A stretch of 64,000 nucleotides of DNA, taken from a virus. Positions 31,401 through 40,137 of this stretch are shown piece by piece (positions within the stretch are counted from its first letter, which is position 1; every line of letters starts with the position of its first letter). The stretch lies in IMG/VR virus record IMGVR_UViG_3300006037_000008, positions 1-64,000 of that record; one strand, given 5' to 3'. The translations under genes and the position numbers were made by a program. The notes beneath the pieces were generated by a model, which saw only the letters and a program-made list of their open reading frames with translations, searched no databases and was not told where the DNA came from.

Positions 31401-31665
31401 TAACTTATTTCAATCAGTCTCTGTAGGAGTTATCGACGTTACTAACCCGCTTAGTCCTTCTGCACCCGTCTATGTGGGCCCTCTTGATAGCTTTGATTTT
31501 GATTCGGCTGACATCCCCTTAACTGGGCCTGCGTTTGCTACCGGAACTGATTTCGCCTTCATCTTTAACTTCACCTATAAGCCTATAGCACTTGCTGGAC
31601 CTCCACTTGGTAGCTCCTTTGACCGAACATTTATTAGTAACCTCAGTCCCACCTTTACCCTCTAA
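28429..31665 (+). CDS. Tail tip / host-specificity protein (lambda J-like)
   Basis: The 1078-residue protein is the last of the tail-tip series. It starts MSGGPKKPNTQKDNLFSQ, and EGVIWGLENGLEGFYVGEEA and the AILAQHTDRFSQIPDFSCDL to WGDRSREPSIQISD region match the conserved core of J proteins. The C-terminal 400 residues are beta-rich, like fibronectin-type modules, and probably carry the receptor-binding end. J forms the central tip, contacts the host receptor, and encloses the end of the tape measure. A strong bidirectional terminator follows at 31669-31693. Confidence 0.82.
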   Translation: MSGGPKKPNTQKDNLFSQDIVELALSFGEGVIWGLENGLEGFYVGEEAALDMSTGTPFYPFPDFSLSMRQGYVDDLPVEYILGGEANTITGSAGAVLTENIARSFETSPALRGKIRAIDIRFAVQSLYSGDAEGNTSQRSCVFKIEYRRKLSDPEFKPLISKSLNDLLLSTKRVDFLKMVALGGGVSSMEFDIWSAAQLDQFEYDFWDEQIYMQTGERGLYDGSSMLRIYPELLGGGYVGKTPLQVANMFTNAVGVSSQSISDAAEAANYLLIPSQYHTIYGKTTSGYISELRVPLDLLPEDTEDDWVIRITRLTKTIGSEDAYNAANISLESIATIAEEKVSYPRICVAHILAQHTDRFSQIPDFSCDLMGLLCDIPINYNGFEGTYSGDWLGGYKKAWTDNPVWILRELIMNPDWGDRSREPSIQISDSSFYEAAQYCDVRVPKLGSLDMIRRHTLNMVVQEYRTSDDLKKFIAGSFRSILNEVNGKYYLNTDKQRPLSFFVCPEMVSSELFTYSATDLASRFNFMRVSFQSKENKYQEDNRVITNQEQIDKYGVISNDFQAVGVTNLDEALRQGVFNMLTNLKETLMVNFKIPRLGMFVGQYDNFLIADRTCGWGDSGRIFEQKGNLLKVLTPIGVGMGACRLTYHTLDGLREINCYQLDPYTFEIDPLEELVLLERDTPFILSSEEFGAPKAFRLMSVKDEGQGDGLIYTVEASEVYAEKYALTDALNQESLGLQFAADRLIYTARPRPPKPIAVFVTQLDFLSVGSSTIMYEITITMAEILTGYSYQVVWYHSDYSSDSEKRTVILDSPQGILPAAGVLTEKTKLNFEVTLIDSFGNAGETFYWLNQAIGFKSGYERLRLIKITTDLYTDTISVRSEGISGLLAYSNASFKVSRPLGVDVLKVPMILSEFNVSDTDNVASFEYTGLGIYSGFVEYLDQPSLENPVWNFSKPLVWFERLEPLVFTSVTRLDPDTCRVVWNTIPVIDTNLFQSVSVGVIDVTNPLSPSAPVYVGPLDSFDFDSADIPLTGPAFATGTDFAFIFNFTYKPIALAGPPLGSSFDRTFISNLSPTFTL

Positions 31666-31668
31666 CAA

Positions 31669-31693
31669 CAAAAAGCCCCTTACGGGGCTTTTT
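31669..31693. terminator. Bidirectional terminator between J-like gene and nrdB
   Basis: AAAAAGCCCC and GGGGCTTTTT pair around three bases, giving T-runs on both strands. It serves both the plus-strand tail block and the minus-strand nrdAB pair. Confidence 0.9.
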
Positions 31694-31695
31694 GA

Positions 31696-32715
31696 TTACT
31701 CAACCATTGTAATCCCAAGAGCTGGATCAGCATCAAACCACCAATCTTGCCCGGGGTAAACCCAATCCCCCTCAAGCATTCCAGCCGCGTAACCTGTAGC
31801 CCGATTCTCAAAGAAGTTGGTCAGCTCGTTGTTAGAGAAAATCCAGTCCATCCATTCCAGTGGGTTATCTTCGACCCCATAAATAGGTTCAAGACCCAAC
31901 TGAACAGCACGGAAGTCTGCCAAATACTGAATGAACTTGAAGACTTGCTTCATCTTGAGATCTGGCAGTTTGCCAACACTGAATGCCTCTTTTAAGAACT
32001 CCTTCTCCATCTCAACCACGTCCTTGATCATCCGCACCAAGCTGGGTTTAAAATCAGGATCAGCTAGAATCTCTGGGTTCTCTTCCAGCTCTGTATTGAA
32101 GGTCTTTAGATTCATCTCGACGTGCAGATTTTCATCTCGGGCAGACCAAGTAACGATCTGGCCGAGGTTTTTCATCTTGCCGAAACGCTGAGCATTCATC
32201 AGGATCACGAACAGACCATACAAGCTCAAGCCTTCGCCCAGCACACCATTGCGAGCCAAGAAGAAAGCGCGACTCTTCGGCGAATCATCCATCTCATAAC
32301 TGGTGAAGAACTCATGCTTGGCGGCAATTGATTCGATCTCAAGGAACCGCTTGTACTCGCTCTCAGGCAGCCCCAACTGATCAGGAATGAGAGAATAGGC
32401 ATCGACGTGCAAACCTTCGATACGAGCGATTAGGCCATAAGCCATACGCATCTCAGGGGCTTTGTACCAGCGTAGTATCTGGTCATAATAGCCAGAGGCT
32501 ACGTTAATATCTTGCTGGGTGAACCAATTTAGGATGTGGGTATACACCTCCTTGGTTCCTTGGTCGATTTTATTGTCCCAATCGTTTAGGTCTTCGGCAA
32601 TCGGGGTCTCTTCCACAGTCCAGTGCATGCTCTCCTGAGCTTTGTAGAACTGATAAGCCCAAGGGTACTGGAAGGGTTTGAAGTAGGGACGTGTATCTGT
32701 CAATTGATAGCTCAT
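31696..32715 (-). CDS. nrdB: Ribonucleotide reductase class I, small (beta) subunit
   Basis: The 339-residue protein generates the tyrosyl radical for dNTP synthesis. The metal ligands are visible: Glu in MHWTVEE, Glu and His in ARIEGLHVDAY (Glu-x-x-His with the radical Tyr four residues after His), Glu in GVLGEGLSL, and Glu/His in WSARDENLHVE. The length fits class Ia beta subunits. It lies three bases after the alpha-subunit gene, so the two form an operon. The C-terminus, which docks on the alpha subunit, is acidic and hydrophobic (ALGITMVE). Confidence 0.93.
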   Translation of the reverse strand: MSYQLTDTRPYFKPFQYPWAYQFYKAQESMHWTVEETPIAEDLNDWDNKIDQGTKEVYTHILNWFTQQDINVASGYYDQILRWYKAPEMRMAYGLIARIEGLHVDAYSLIPDQLGLPESEYKRFLEIESIAAKHEFFTSYEMDDSPKSRAFFLARNGVLGEGLSLYGLFVILMNAQRFGKMKNLGQIVTWSARDENLHVEMNLKTFNTELEENPEILADPDFKPSLVRMIKDVVEMEKEFLKEAFSVGKLPDLKMKQVFKFIQYLADFRAVQLGLEPIYGVEDNPLEWMDWIFSNNELTNFFENRATGYAAGMLEGDWVYPGQDWWFDADPALGITMVE

Positions 32716-32718
32716 GGC

Positions 32719-34638
32719 TTAACCCTCACATGCGACACAGGCGGAATAATCTACAGAGACTGAAACCTTCTCTACTTTATCAGTGGCGGTAGTCATACCG
32801 CTGCGCAAAGCTTTTGACTTCAGATAGTAGCGAGTCTTCAGACCACGCTTCCACATCAGCAAATGAGTGTAGTTGATGTACTCTTTGCTGGCATCAGGCA
32901 TGAAGAAGACATTCAGTGATTGAGCTTGGCAAACGTAGGGCTGGGCTGCAGCTGCCAACTCAACCACCCAACGCTGGTCAATTTCAAAGGCCGTTTTACA
33001 TAGCCGTTTGATGTGGTCAGATAGGAAATCAAGATGCTGCACTGAACCATCATTCTCTAAGATCGACTTCCAGACCTTCTTCTTGTTCTTGCCCAGCTTA
33101 ATCAGCTCATTCTCTAGGAACTCATCCTTCACCAAGAAAGAGCCTGATAAGGTTTTGTGGGTATAGCAGTTCTGGTAAGTCTTCTCTCGGCTCGCTGATA
33201 CGTTGTTGCAGATGATCGCGTTGGTGGCAGTTGGAGCAATTGCAATCACATGGCTATTGCGTCGGCCAGTGCCTTTCATATCTGGTGCTTCACCTCTTTC
33301 CAGACCAAGGTCAAGACTGGCCTGCACTGCCTGATAATGAACATGCTTGCTTACCTTATCGGTCGCAATCATCGCTTCGCGTGAATCGTAGTAGATACCC
33401 TCGTTTTTGAAATAGGTATCCCAACCCATCTGGCCCAAGCCGAGTGCGCGTTCTTGGGTTGCTGAATAAACTGCCTTACGCATTGGGTGCAGGTACTTGT
33501 GTAGAATATCATCAATCACAGACTCATCGGCACGACCCCCAACGATTTCGCGCAGACGCTCTTTACCAATCTGTGTGTCGGCATTGGCTGTGCCATTTTC
33601 GATAAAATATTGAATTACATTGTCTAGGAAACGAATCATATCGTTTACGAAAGTAGGATGATCCTTCCACTCATTGTACTTGGCCATGTTGAGTGAAGAT
33701 AGGCAACAAACTGCAGTGCGATCCTTGTTGGTTGGGAGCGTAACTTCAACACAAAGGTTAGAACCATTAACCTTCAAGCCTAAGTCTTTCTGGGATTGTG
33801 GCAGCATTCGATTGCTGGCATCAACCCAATGAATCATTGGTTCACCTCCTTTGGTAGCCGCCGTATCTAAGCACATTTCCCAGAGCTTACGCGCCTTGAC
33901 TGTCTTAACCACTTTGCCAGTGTGTGGTGAAACTAGACCCCAATCTGCATTCTCAATCACCCGCTTCATAAAATCATCGGGGATATTCACACCATTGTGG
34001 ATATTGCGCGAGCGACGATTATTATCACCTGTTGGGTTTCGGATCTGGATGAACTCTTCAATCTCAGGGTGTGAAATGTCCATGTTGCACATGTCAGCAC
34101 CACGGCGATTGCTCCCCTGATTGGTGGCCAATACGAGTCGATCACTCACCCCCACAAAGGGAATTGCCCCTCCAGTCTTCTGTCCCGTGCTAGTTGGACA
34201 ATTTAGTTCACGCAATTGGCTCCAGTGAGTGCCACGTCCACCCCCATTACTGTTGAGGAAGATACCTTCAACATAGCTCTGCGCAATATCCCAACGTGAA
34301 TCCCCAACGGTGCTTAGGAAGCAAGAGATTGGAAGTGGGCCGAGTACGTTTTTGAAACAGTCAGCTTTGAAATTCTGTGCGAACACCTTTTCAAATTTTA
34401 CACGCTCAGGGGCGTTGCTCAGAACGGGGGTGGCTGGCCCAGCCCACTGTTGGGCGAAGTATTGGTACATTCGTTCAGCCATTGCCTGATCATCTGAGTA
34501 GGCAGTGGCACATCGCCAATAAAGTTCTTGTGGGCTGTGCTCATGCGCCAAATAATAACGATCTTCCAGTGTTTTTAAGCTGAAAAGTTTTAGCTCGATA
34601 CTGATCTTACTCAGTTCGAGTGGGAACGCGATACTCAT
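32719..34638 (-). CDS. nrdA: Ribonucleotide reductase class I, large (alpha) subunit
   Basis: The 639-residue enzyme reduces ribonucleotides. Active-site cysteines are present: SCFLSTVG (first redox Cys), NLCVEVTLP (radical Cys between Asn and Glu), AVCCLSSLN (second redox Cys), and the C-terminal shuttle pair CVACEG. It lacks an N-terminal ATP cone, so it may escape dATP shut-off. ATG 34638 is chosen because AGGA is eight bases upstream; an ATG nine bases earlier has its SD too close. It leads the nrdAB pair and is divergent from the lysis genes. Confidence 0.93.
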   Translation of the reverse strand: MSIAFPLELSKISIELKLFSLKTLEDRYYLAHEHSPQELYWRCATAYSDDQAMAERMYQYFAQQWAGPATPVLSNAPERVKFEKVFAQNFKADCFKNVLGPLPISCFLSTVGDSRWDIAQSYVEGIFLNSNGGGRGTHWSQLRELNCPTSTGQKTGGAIPFVGVSDRLVLATNQGSNRRGADMCNMDISHPEIEEFIQIRNPTGDNNRRSRNIHNGVNIPDDFMKRVIENADWGLVSPHTGKVVKTVKARKLWEMCLDTAATKGGEPMIHWVDASNRMLPQSQKDLGLKVNGSNLCVEVTLPTNKDRTAVCCLSSLNMAKYNEWKDHPTFVNDMIRFLDNVIQYFIENGTANADTQIGKERLREIVGGRADESVIDDILHKYLHPMRKAVYSATQERALGLGQMGWDTYFKNEGIYYDSREAMIATDKVSKHVHYQAVQASLDLGLERGEAPDMKGTGRRNSHVIAIAPTATNAIICNNVSASREKTYQNCYTHKTLSGSFLVKDEFLENELIKLGKNKKKVWKSILENDGSVQHLDFLSDHIKRLCKTAFEIDQRWVVELAAAAQPYVCQAQSLNVFFMPDASKEYINYTHLLMWKRGLKTRYYLKSKALRSGMTTATDKVEKVSVSVDYSACVACEG

Positions 34639-34706
34639 GGGAATCATCCTGTTTCTGGAACTGAAACTTTAAACCCATTGGTCACGTCTAACAAGGGGAT
34701 ATACGT

Positions 34707-34712
34707 TATAAT
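34707..34712 (+). promoter_or_regulatory. -10 box ahead of the lysis cassette
   Basis: A perfect TATAAT lies 33 bases before the holin-like start, in the gap between divergent nrdA and lysis genes. No good -35 is found at 16-18 bases, so the promoter may need an activator or a phage factor. Confidence 0.35.
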
Positions 34713-34744
34713 TCTTTAACCACTGTATGAAAAGAGTATGTAAC

Positions 34745-35125
34745 ATGCCTCGTTTTATCTTCTTGCTGGTAAAACTGTTAGTGATTATATCGCTGCCAGT
34801 CTATGCGGCAACACTGGCTGAGACAGCCAAGGATAGTAACTTTGAGCTGACCATATTTGGCTGTACCCTCGCTTGGCTTTTAGGCTCCCTTGCTGGAGCA
34901 CTATACCCGATGCCTGAAGACAGCCGCATCACCTCCCCTTGGCTCAAGTTGACCTTATCTACACTGGCTGGTTTGGTCGCGCTGGTTTATACTTTACAAG
35001 ATGGTGGGGGTCTGAAAAGTATCAGCATCATCTGGATAGGCTTGGTTTCCTTGATTGCACCGTCGACGGTCGAGAATGCCAAAAGCCTAATTGTTTCATT
35101 CCTGACCAAGCGTTTTGGGGGTTGA
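34745..35125 (+). CDS. Holin-like membrane protein
   Basis: The 126-residue protein (ATG 34745; an in-frame ATG lies at 34727) has several hydrophobic segments: PRFIFLLVKLLVIISLPVYA, LTIFGCTLAWLLGSLAGALY, LKLTLSTLAGLVALVYTL and IIWIGLVSLIAPSTVEN. It ends with a basic tail (FLTKRFGG). Size and layout fit a three- or four-helix phage holin, which opens the inner membrane at the time of lysis. It opens a plus-strand cassette that includes a lysis enzyme candidate. Confidence 0.65.
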   Translation: MPRFIFLLVKLLVIISLPVYAATLAETAKDSNFELTIFGCTLAWLLGSLAGALYPMPEDSRITSPWLKLTLSTLAGLVALVYTLQDGGGLKSISIIWIGLVSLIAPSTVENAKSLIVSFLTKRFGG

Positions 35126-35126
35126 T

Positions 35127-35411
35127 GTGTTTGATTTGATCGGTCTTGAGTCTTGTGTAGTCTGGGGCATTTTCGCGGTTCTGCTTGTGCTCTCAGTATT
35201 CCTTCCCGACCGATACTTGCCAACATCGAGTCGGGCCACTTATTCCCAAATTGTTATGCTGGTTTTGGCCTGTCTTATAGGCATGAAAGGCCAATCGCAA
35301 ATGGCTATTCTTATCTGTTCTGTAGTGTTAATATATGGTTTATGTAAACGATACGGTACTTGGCAATGTCAGACTCAGCAAGAAAAATCCAAGAGCACCT
35401 TATCCGATTAG
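35127..35411 (+). CDS. Second small membrane protein of the lysis cassette
   Basis: The 94-residue protein starts at GTG 35127, with GGGGG six bases upstream and one base after the holin stop. Two or three hydrophobic segments (VVWGIFAVLLVLSVFLP, IVMLVLACLIGMKG, MAILICSVVLIYGLCKRY) precede a hydrophilic end. It overlaps the next gene by 46 bases. It could be a second holin, an antiholin or an inner-membrane spanin part; no lipobox is seen. Confidence 0.6.
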   Translation: MFDLIGLESCVVWGIFAVLLVLSVFLPDRYLPTSSRATYSQIVMLVLACLIGMKGQSQMAILICSVVLIYGLCKRYGTWQCQTQQEKSKSTLSD

Positions 35412-35920
35412 GCTACCTTAAAGGCGAGCCTGATGGAGATATTGGGCCGCTTACCTTGTCTGCATTCGAGAAGCTACTCACCCAACTACCCAAATCGGCC
35501 ACCAAACGCCAAATCAAAATGGTTCGATTCAAACAAACCAGTAGCTCAACCACCTCAAAAGTTACCATTGAGGATTCCAACTTTCAAGGATTTATCCTAG
35601 AACCTGCTGGCCCCAGCACTGCCACTCCAAACTTAGATCGTCGCATCCCAACTGGCACTTATAAGCTTTCAGCTTACAGCAGTGCCAAGTATCGCAACGT
35701 CTACCTGTTGAGCAATAAAGACGTTAGTGCCTCTCGCCTCATCTTGATCCACAGTGGCAACTCACCAAAAGACACTCTTGGCTGCTTAATGACTGGTTTA
35801 GCTCACGCCCAAGATTGGGTGTCAAACAGCGTGTTGGCTCTTAACCAGTTGCGGGAAATCATTAAAGACGGCGGTGGCCCTGACAACTTTGAGCTAGTAA
35901 TCACCGAGGACTTCAAATGA
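35366..35920 (+). CDS. DUF5675-type lysis protein with a peptidoglycan-binding domain
   Basis: The 184-residue protein starts with a peptidoglycan-binding repeat (ARKIQEHLIRLGYLKGEPDG DIGPLT, about residues 5-40). It continues with a DUF5675 domain: RIPTGTYKLSAYSS, then ILIHSGNSPKDTLGCLMTG, with His and Cys as likely active-site residues. DUF5675 proteins often stand in for endolysins in phage lysis cassettes; the chemistry is not known to me. It follows the membrane genes, which supports a lysis role. Confidence 0.72.
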   Translation: MSDSARKIQEHLIRLGYLKGEPDGDIGPLTLSAFEKLLTQLPKSATKRQIKMVRFKQTSSSTTSKVTIEDSNFQGFILEPAGPSTATPNLDRRIPTGTYKLSAYSSAKYRNVYLLSNKDVSASRLILIHSGNSPKDTLGCLMTGLAHAQDWVSNSVLALNQLREIIKDGGGPDNFELVITEDFK

Positions 35921-36282
35921 GCTGTTTAACACAAGCCAAGGTCTTCCAAGTAAGGGTTGGTGAGAAGGTTAGCTATTTGGCCAGAATCCGAGACTATGAT
36001 CTGTCTGAGCCGAATGCGGTACTTCGTGGAAGTATTGTCGATGCTGAAGGCACACTCGTTGGCCCAGTAATTATTGAGCTGCTTGATCAAGAGTTGAATC
36101 GCGGCTGTTTTATGATGGGCTTTGATGCAAGAACTTGGCAAAGAAGCCAAGTTGGTTTGACTTACAAGTTTGATGTGGTGCTTGAGATCAATAACCTAAC
36201 TCAACCCGACACGGTTTACCCAACACCCCTTATGTATTTAGAAGTGCTGGAATCTCCAACACTATCTTTGCCAGTTGTTTGA
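35917..36282 (+). CDS. Hypothetical beta-rich protein before the tail spike, 121 residues
   Basis: The protein (MSCLTQAKVFQVRVGEKVSY) overlaps the lysis gene by ATGA and lies 10 bases before the tail spike. It looks like a small beta sandwich (VLRGSIVDAEGTLVGPVIIE, YKFDVVLEINN), as in accessory proteins that precede tail spikes or resemble BppU N-terminal domains. A role in attaching or folding the spike is plausible but not shown. Confidence 0.6.
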   Translation: MSCLTQAKVFQVRVGEKVSYLARIRDYDLSEPNAVLRGSIVDAEGTLVGPVIIELLDQELNRGCFMMGFDARTWQRSQVGLTYKFDVVLEINNLTQPDTVYPTPLMYLEVLESPTLSLPVV

Positions 36283-36292
36283 GGACTTTTAC

Positions 36293-39200
36293 ATGCCGAC
36301 TATGGATTTAGACACTAAGCAGATTGCTGTTGTTAAGGAACAGGTTACTGATGCGGGGGCTGAAGCCTTCCGACTGATTGAAGCCATCTTGAACGGCTCA
36401 AGTAAAGGCTTCTTAACCTACGCCGCTTTAGTCGCTGCTGTTGCGGAAGTAGATGTCGAAGATCAACCAGTTATTAAAGCAAACACATTCCACCGCGTTA
36501 CTAACGACCCAGACCCTGCGAATAACTGGCTGTGGCAGTGGGACGGCACAACCCTTACCAAGTCTGACCGCGATGATTTAGCACAAGCAAAAGCTTATGC
36601 TGACGCAAACCGATTGTTTAAGCCGTTTGTTTTGGCCGCTGCTGCTGATTTTAATACGCTGACTGCTGAGGGTCGCACGGTTGTGCCGACCAATGTGATT
36701 GCTGCTGCGTGTACCAATCGACCAAGCGGCGATGCAGGTGTTTTGGACGTTGCACTGATCGGCTCAGGTGCTTTCCAAACGTATCGCGTCTTTGAGTTTG
36801 ACCTTGCTTATGAGCGGCAACGGCTCAGCAATGCGACTTGGACGGCTTGGACGCAGCTGGCATCAAAAGACATGGTCGACACATCGGCGGCTAATACGCT
36901 GCAATCTGCACAAGATTATGCGGACGCAGAAAAAGCAACCCTAGTGTCGGTTGAAAAACCTAAGCAAACTGGCAGGGCAAACGGCTGGCCTGATGCGTTT
37001 TTTCGCAGGCTTACGCTGACAAGTCAAAACTTCCTAGGACGCAAGCGTTGGTGGGCGAATGGCGTGACTGGAACAGCAGGATTTAACGGCTGGTCGCTCG
37101 TCACCAATTCTGTATTTAAGGGCAAGGCATTACGTCGGGCGGATGGATACAACGGCACGTCGTACAGCGGGCCGACAATCCATTTTGATGAGATCAATGT
37201 TGCGGCGGGCGACTATGTGACCGCCTACGTCTTGATCGTTGGCAATGGTAATACAGCATACGCAACGTGGCGCTTTACTAACGAGTCCGAAACTATTATT
37301 GGCTCAGTCGGGCTGATGGTTAACGCAGCGGGAACAAATCCAATCACCCCAAGCTCGACACCACAGTTTTTGCGCGTCACAGCACAAGTGCCAGCCGGCG
37401 CGACTCGGTTGAGCGTGTCGCCATATAACATCAGCGGCTCAGTTGGTTTTGATGTGATCGCTGTGTGGTGTGGTAAGGGTGGCGTGAGCGACGTGCCCAG
37501 CTGGCCAACGCTCGAAGACTCATATGCGATTTTGCGAGAAGCCGAACTCGTAAATGCGCCGACAGTGAATTCGGCGGGTCAGCTGCGTGGAGCTTATATA
37601 CCTCACATACAGTATCAGTCACCGCTCGGCGATAGCGAGATGATTGGCGACGGTAACTATGCAGGACTTGCAAAGACGGGCGGGTTTTACGAGCTGATCA
37701 CCGAGAAAACATTATTAAATGCAGTGACTGGCCGCATCTGGGCCTCCAATGGTTCGACGGCTGTAGAGTGGCGGGTGTGGGTGCGCGATACCGCGTCCGG
37801 ATTTAACATGGAAACAACCACGGCGACACTGTCCGGCAGTGTTGCGGCAGGCTCTTTCCCAACGACGAACGTCGAATTCACACTGCAAATGCCGACGATC
37901 TTGAGCATCGATGCTGGGAAATATCTATTCGTCATGTTTAAGCCAGCCGACGATAGCGCGATCAATTTTCGCAGTTGGACTTATAACGCAGGCGTCACAC
38001 CAGCACGGCACGGATTCCCATTCACCGTCGCGGCTGGTGGCTGGAACAACACCATCGCTATCGGCAATCCATCGACGTCTTATGGCCAAGCCGCGTGCCG
38101 ATTCTTGCTTGAGTCCGAAGATATTCGCGCGGTCAAAAAAGCAAGCGGCATCACATACGACCCCGCTGCATCAGGTCTAGCAGCTCAAACCGTACAGGCT
38201 GCTATCGATGCCCTTGCCGCATCAGTCACAACCCCGCCCACTATATTGGCAGTGCCAATGATTTACGGCGTGATTGGTCGCGAAGCGAATGTGTATCTAG
38301 ACAACCTAATCGCTGCTGATGTGTGTGATTACAACACTGATGTGGTGGCCACAGTTGGAACACAACAGGCTGAACGCTGGACAGTGACGCCTACAGCGAC
38401 TGTCACAGGCGGCACGCTGGGCATTAACTTACATGACAAAAAAACGGCTGCTATTGCAGCGTCTCGCACCCTTGGTTTGAAAGTTGTGGCGGCATCCGCA
38501 GGGTCAGGCATGACCAAAAAAATCATTGTGATTGGTGACAGCCTTGTGTCTGCTGGTTTGATTACACAGACATTACTGGATATTGTCAGCGGCGGTGATG
38601 CGATGGCAGTTACGCTGCTTGGCACACAAGGCACAGCACCGAACTTGCATGAAGGGCGCGGCGGTTGGGCGGTGCCGAATTACACAACAGCGGGATCAAC
38701 GTACTACAGCTTCACGGTTGCAGGCGTAGTGACACCACCAAACATCAATGCAACTCAGTACACAAACAATGGCAGCACATACCGTGTGCAGGCTGTCAAT
38801 TTGTCGGGTGGCGCAGGCACGATCATTTGCAGCGTTGTATCTGGTGGTGCACCAGCGTCAAGCGGCGTGCTGACTAAATCAAATGCGATTGCCGGTGATG
38901 CGACGATTGCATTTAGTGCTTCATCCCCTGTGGCAGGCAACCCATTTTGGTTTAGTGGTGCGGTCAATTTTGCACAGTATCTATCAACAAACAGCATTGC
39001 AGCACCAGACTGGGTTTTTATTCAGCTTGGAGTTAATGACATGTTTGGCCAAGTCAGTGACAGCGCAGCATCAACAACGGCTGACACTCGCTTCACCAGC
39101 CTTGACGCGCTAATCAGCAGCATCAAATCGGCTGATGCAAACATCAAAATCGGCATGATGATCCCACCACCGCCAGCGGCCAGCCAAGACGCGTTCGGGG

Positions 39201-39490
39201 CTAACTACGCATCAACAGAGACACGTTGGCGGCATAAGCGCAACATGTACATCTGGGCGCGTCAAATGCTGTTGAAGTACACAGGCCAAGAAGCCAGTCG
39301 CATCTATATCGTACCAACAGGCCTATCGGTTGATACCGTCAATAACTACCCGAAAGCCGCTGCATCGCCAGTTAATAGCCGCAATAGCACAGTGACTATC
39401 TCACGCCAGTCAAATGGTGTGCATCCTGACATATCCGGCTATCGGCAGATCGGTGACGCGCTGTTTGCGTTTATTAAATGCACTGCGTGA
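36293..39490 (+). CDS. Tail spike or fibre with C-terminal SGNH/GDSL esterase
   Basis: The 1065-residue protein starts MPTMDLDTKQIAVVKEQVTD, with GAGG eight bases upstream. The N-terminal 250 residues are likely the virion anchor. A beta-rich middle follows (about 250-640), including a carbohydrate-binding-like region. The C-terminal third is an SGNH hydrolase: block I IVIGDSLVSAG near 746, block III QLGVNDMFG near 912, and VHPDISGYRQI near 1043 with catalytic Asp and His. Such domains remove acyl groups from capsule or lipopolysaccharide during host binding. Base composition is more GC-rich and repetitive than in the tail genes upstream, suggesting exchange. Confidence 0.85.
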   Translation: MPTMDLDTKQIAVVKEQVTDAGAEAFRLIEAILNGSSKGFLTYAALVAAVAEVDVEDQPVIKANTFHRVTNDPDPANNWLWQWDGTTLTKSDRDDLAQAKAYADANRLFKPFVLAAAADFNTLTAEGRTVVPTNVIAAACTNRPSGDAGVLDVALIGSGAFQTYRVFEFDLAYERQRLSNATWTAWTQLASKDMVDTSAANTLQSAQDYADAEKATLVSVEKPKQTGRANGWPDAFFRRLTLTSQNFLGRKRWWANGVTGTAGFNGWSLVTNSVFKGKALRRADGYNGTSYSGPTIHFDEINVAAGDYVTAYVLIVGNGNTAYATWRFTNESETIIGSVGLMVNAAGTNPITPSSTPQFLRVTAQVPAGATRLSVSPYNISGSVGFDVIAVWCGKGGVSDVPSWPTLEDSYAILREAELVNAPTVNSAGQLRGAYIPHIQYQSPLGDSEMIGDGNYAGLAKTGGFYELITEKTLLNAVTGRIWASNGSTAVEWRVWVRDTASGFNMETTTATLSGSVAAGSFPTTNVEFTLQMPTILSIDAGKYLFVMFKPADDSAINFRSWTYNAGVTPARHGFPFTVAAGGWNNTIAIGNPSTSYGQAACRFLLESEDIRAVKKASGITYDPAASGLAAQTVQAAIDALAASVTTPPTILAVPMIYGVIGREANVYLDNLIAADVCDYNTDVVATVGTQQAERWTVTPTATVTGGTLGINLHDKKTAAIAASRTLGLKVVAASAGSGMTKKIIVIGDSLVSAGLITQTLLDIVSGGDAMAVTLLGTQGTAPNLHEGRGGWAVPNYTTAGSTYYSFTVAGVVTPPNINATQYTNNGSTYRVQAVNLSGGAGTIICSVVSGGAPASSGVLTKSNAIAGDATIAFSASSPVAGNPFWFSGAVNFAQYLSTNSIAAPDWVFIQLGVNDMFGQVSDSAASTTADTRFTSLDALISSIKSADANIKIGMMIPPPPAASQDAFGANYASTETRWRHKRNMYIWARQMLLKYTGQEASRIYIVPTGLSVDTVNNYPKAAASPVNSRNSTVTISRQSNGVHPDISGYRQIGDALFAFIKCTA

Positions 39491-39540
39491 TGTTTTTTGT
39501 ATTATCAAAGCAACCAGCGCATAAATAGCGCAAACCAGTA

Positions 39541-39560
39541 GCCGCCTACGGGCGGTTTTT
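39541..39560 (+). terminator. Terminator after the tail spike
   Basis: CCGCC and GGCGG pair around a short loop and are followed by TTTTT, 50 bases after the spike stop. Confidence 0.75.
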
Positions 39561-39578
39561 GTACGTCTTGGGGTTTTT

Positions 39579-39677
39579 ATGAGATTAGCGGTTTTTTGGG
39601 CACTGGCGTGGCGACTGGTAGTGTTTTTGAGCGTGCCGGTTTTGACGTTGCGGCGGTCATTAACTAATGAGTCCTAG
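39579..39677 (+). CDS. Micro membrane protein, 32 residues (candidate)
   Basis: ATG 39579 is preceded by GGGG five bases upstream, just after the spike terminator. The product MRLAVFWALAWRLVVFLSVP continues with VLTLRRSLTNES, a single hydrophobic helix with a basic end. No other gene fits in 39491-39810. The SD and codon pattern give modest support. Confidence 0.4.
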   Translation: MRLAVFWALAWRLVVFLSVPVLTLRRSLTNES

Positions 39678-39766
39678 TCTGTGCCTCATGCTAAGCAGCT
39701 GCACAGCGCACACTGTCAGTATGCCCATAGATATAAATGTGGTGGTGAAAGTCTGCCTTGAATGCT

Positions 39767-39793
39767 AAAAAGCCCGCGTAAGCGGGCTTTTTG
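39767..39793. terminator. Bidirectional terminator between spike region and replication block
   Basis: AAAAAGCCCGC and GCGGGCTTTTT pair around four bases, with T-runs on both strands. It separates convergent transcription units. Confidence 0.9.
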
Positions 39794-39810
39794 TTTAATC
39801 ATCCCATCCT

Positions 39811-40137
39811 TCACTCATGTCGTTCATGTTTTACCTCCCCCTTCTTCAGATCCTCAACCACCAGTGTTGCGTAGCCTGCAATGTCATGCCAGCTGTCGAT
39901 ATAGCTAGGGTCACCACAGGAGATCCGGGCCAATTTGCTACAGATCATCTGGAGTGCCTCCTGCTGGACATCATCAAACTCAGAACCCGCACAGTTTAAG
40001 ATTGCCTGCAGGTGCTGGGAAACCCCAGCCACCCTATCGAAGCCTCCATAGCGTGAGCCACGTTCGCTCAGAGTGTCTTGGATTGATCGAGCTTTAAACT
40101 CAGCCACGATCTCAGCCAGAGTGTTTACTTTTTCCAT
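39811..40137 (-). CDS. DUF6378-like protein
   Basis: The 108-residue protein has RGSRYGGFDRVAGVSQHLQ, ALQMICSKLARISCGDPSYI and DSWHDIAGYATLVVEDL, a pattern found in small phage proteins labelled DUF6378, which look like MazG-type all-alpha folds. It overlaps the thyX-like gene by 13 bases and ends the minus-strand replication block. A role in nucleotide turnover is possible from the fold and the neighbours. Confidence 0.6.
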   Translation of the reverse strand: MEKVNTLAEIVAEFKARSIQDTLSERGSRYGGFDRVAGVSQHLQAILNCAGSEFDDVQQEALQMICSKLARISCGDPSYIDSWHDIAGYATLVVEDLKKGEVKHERHE

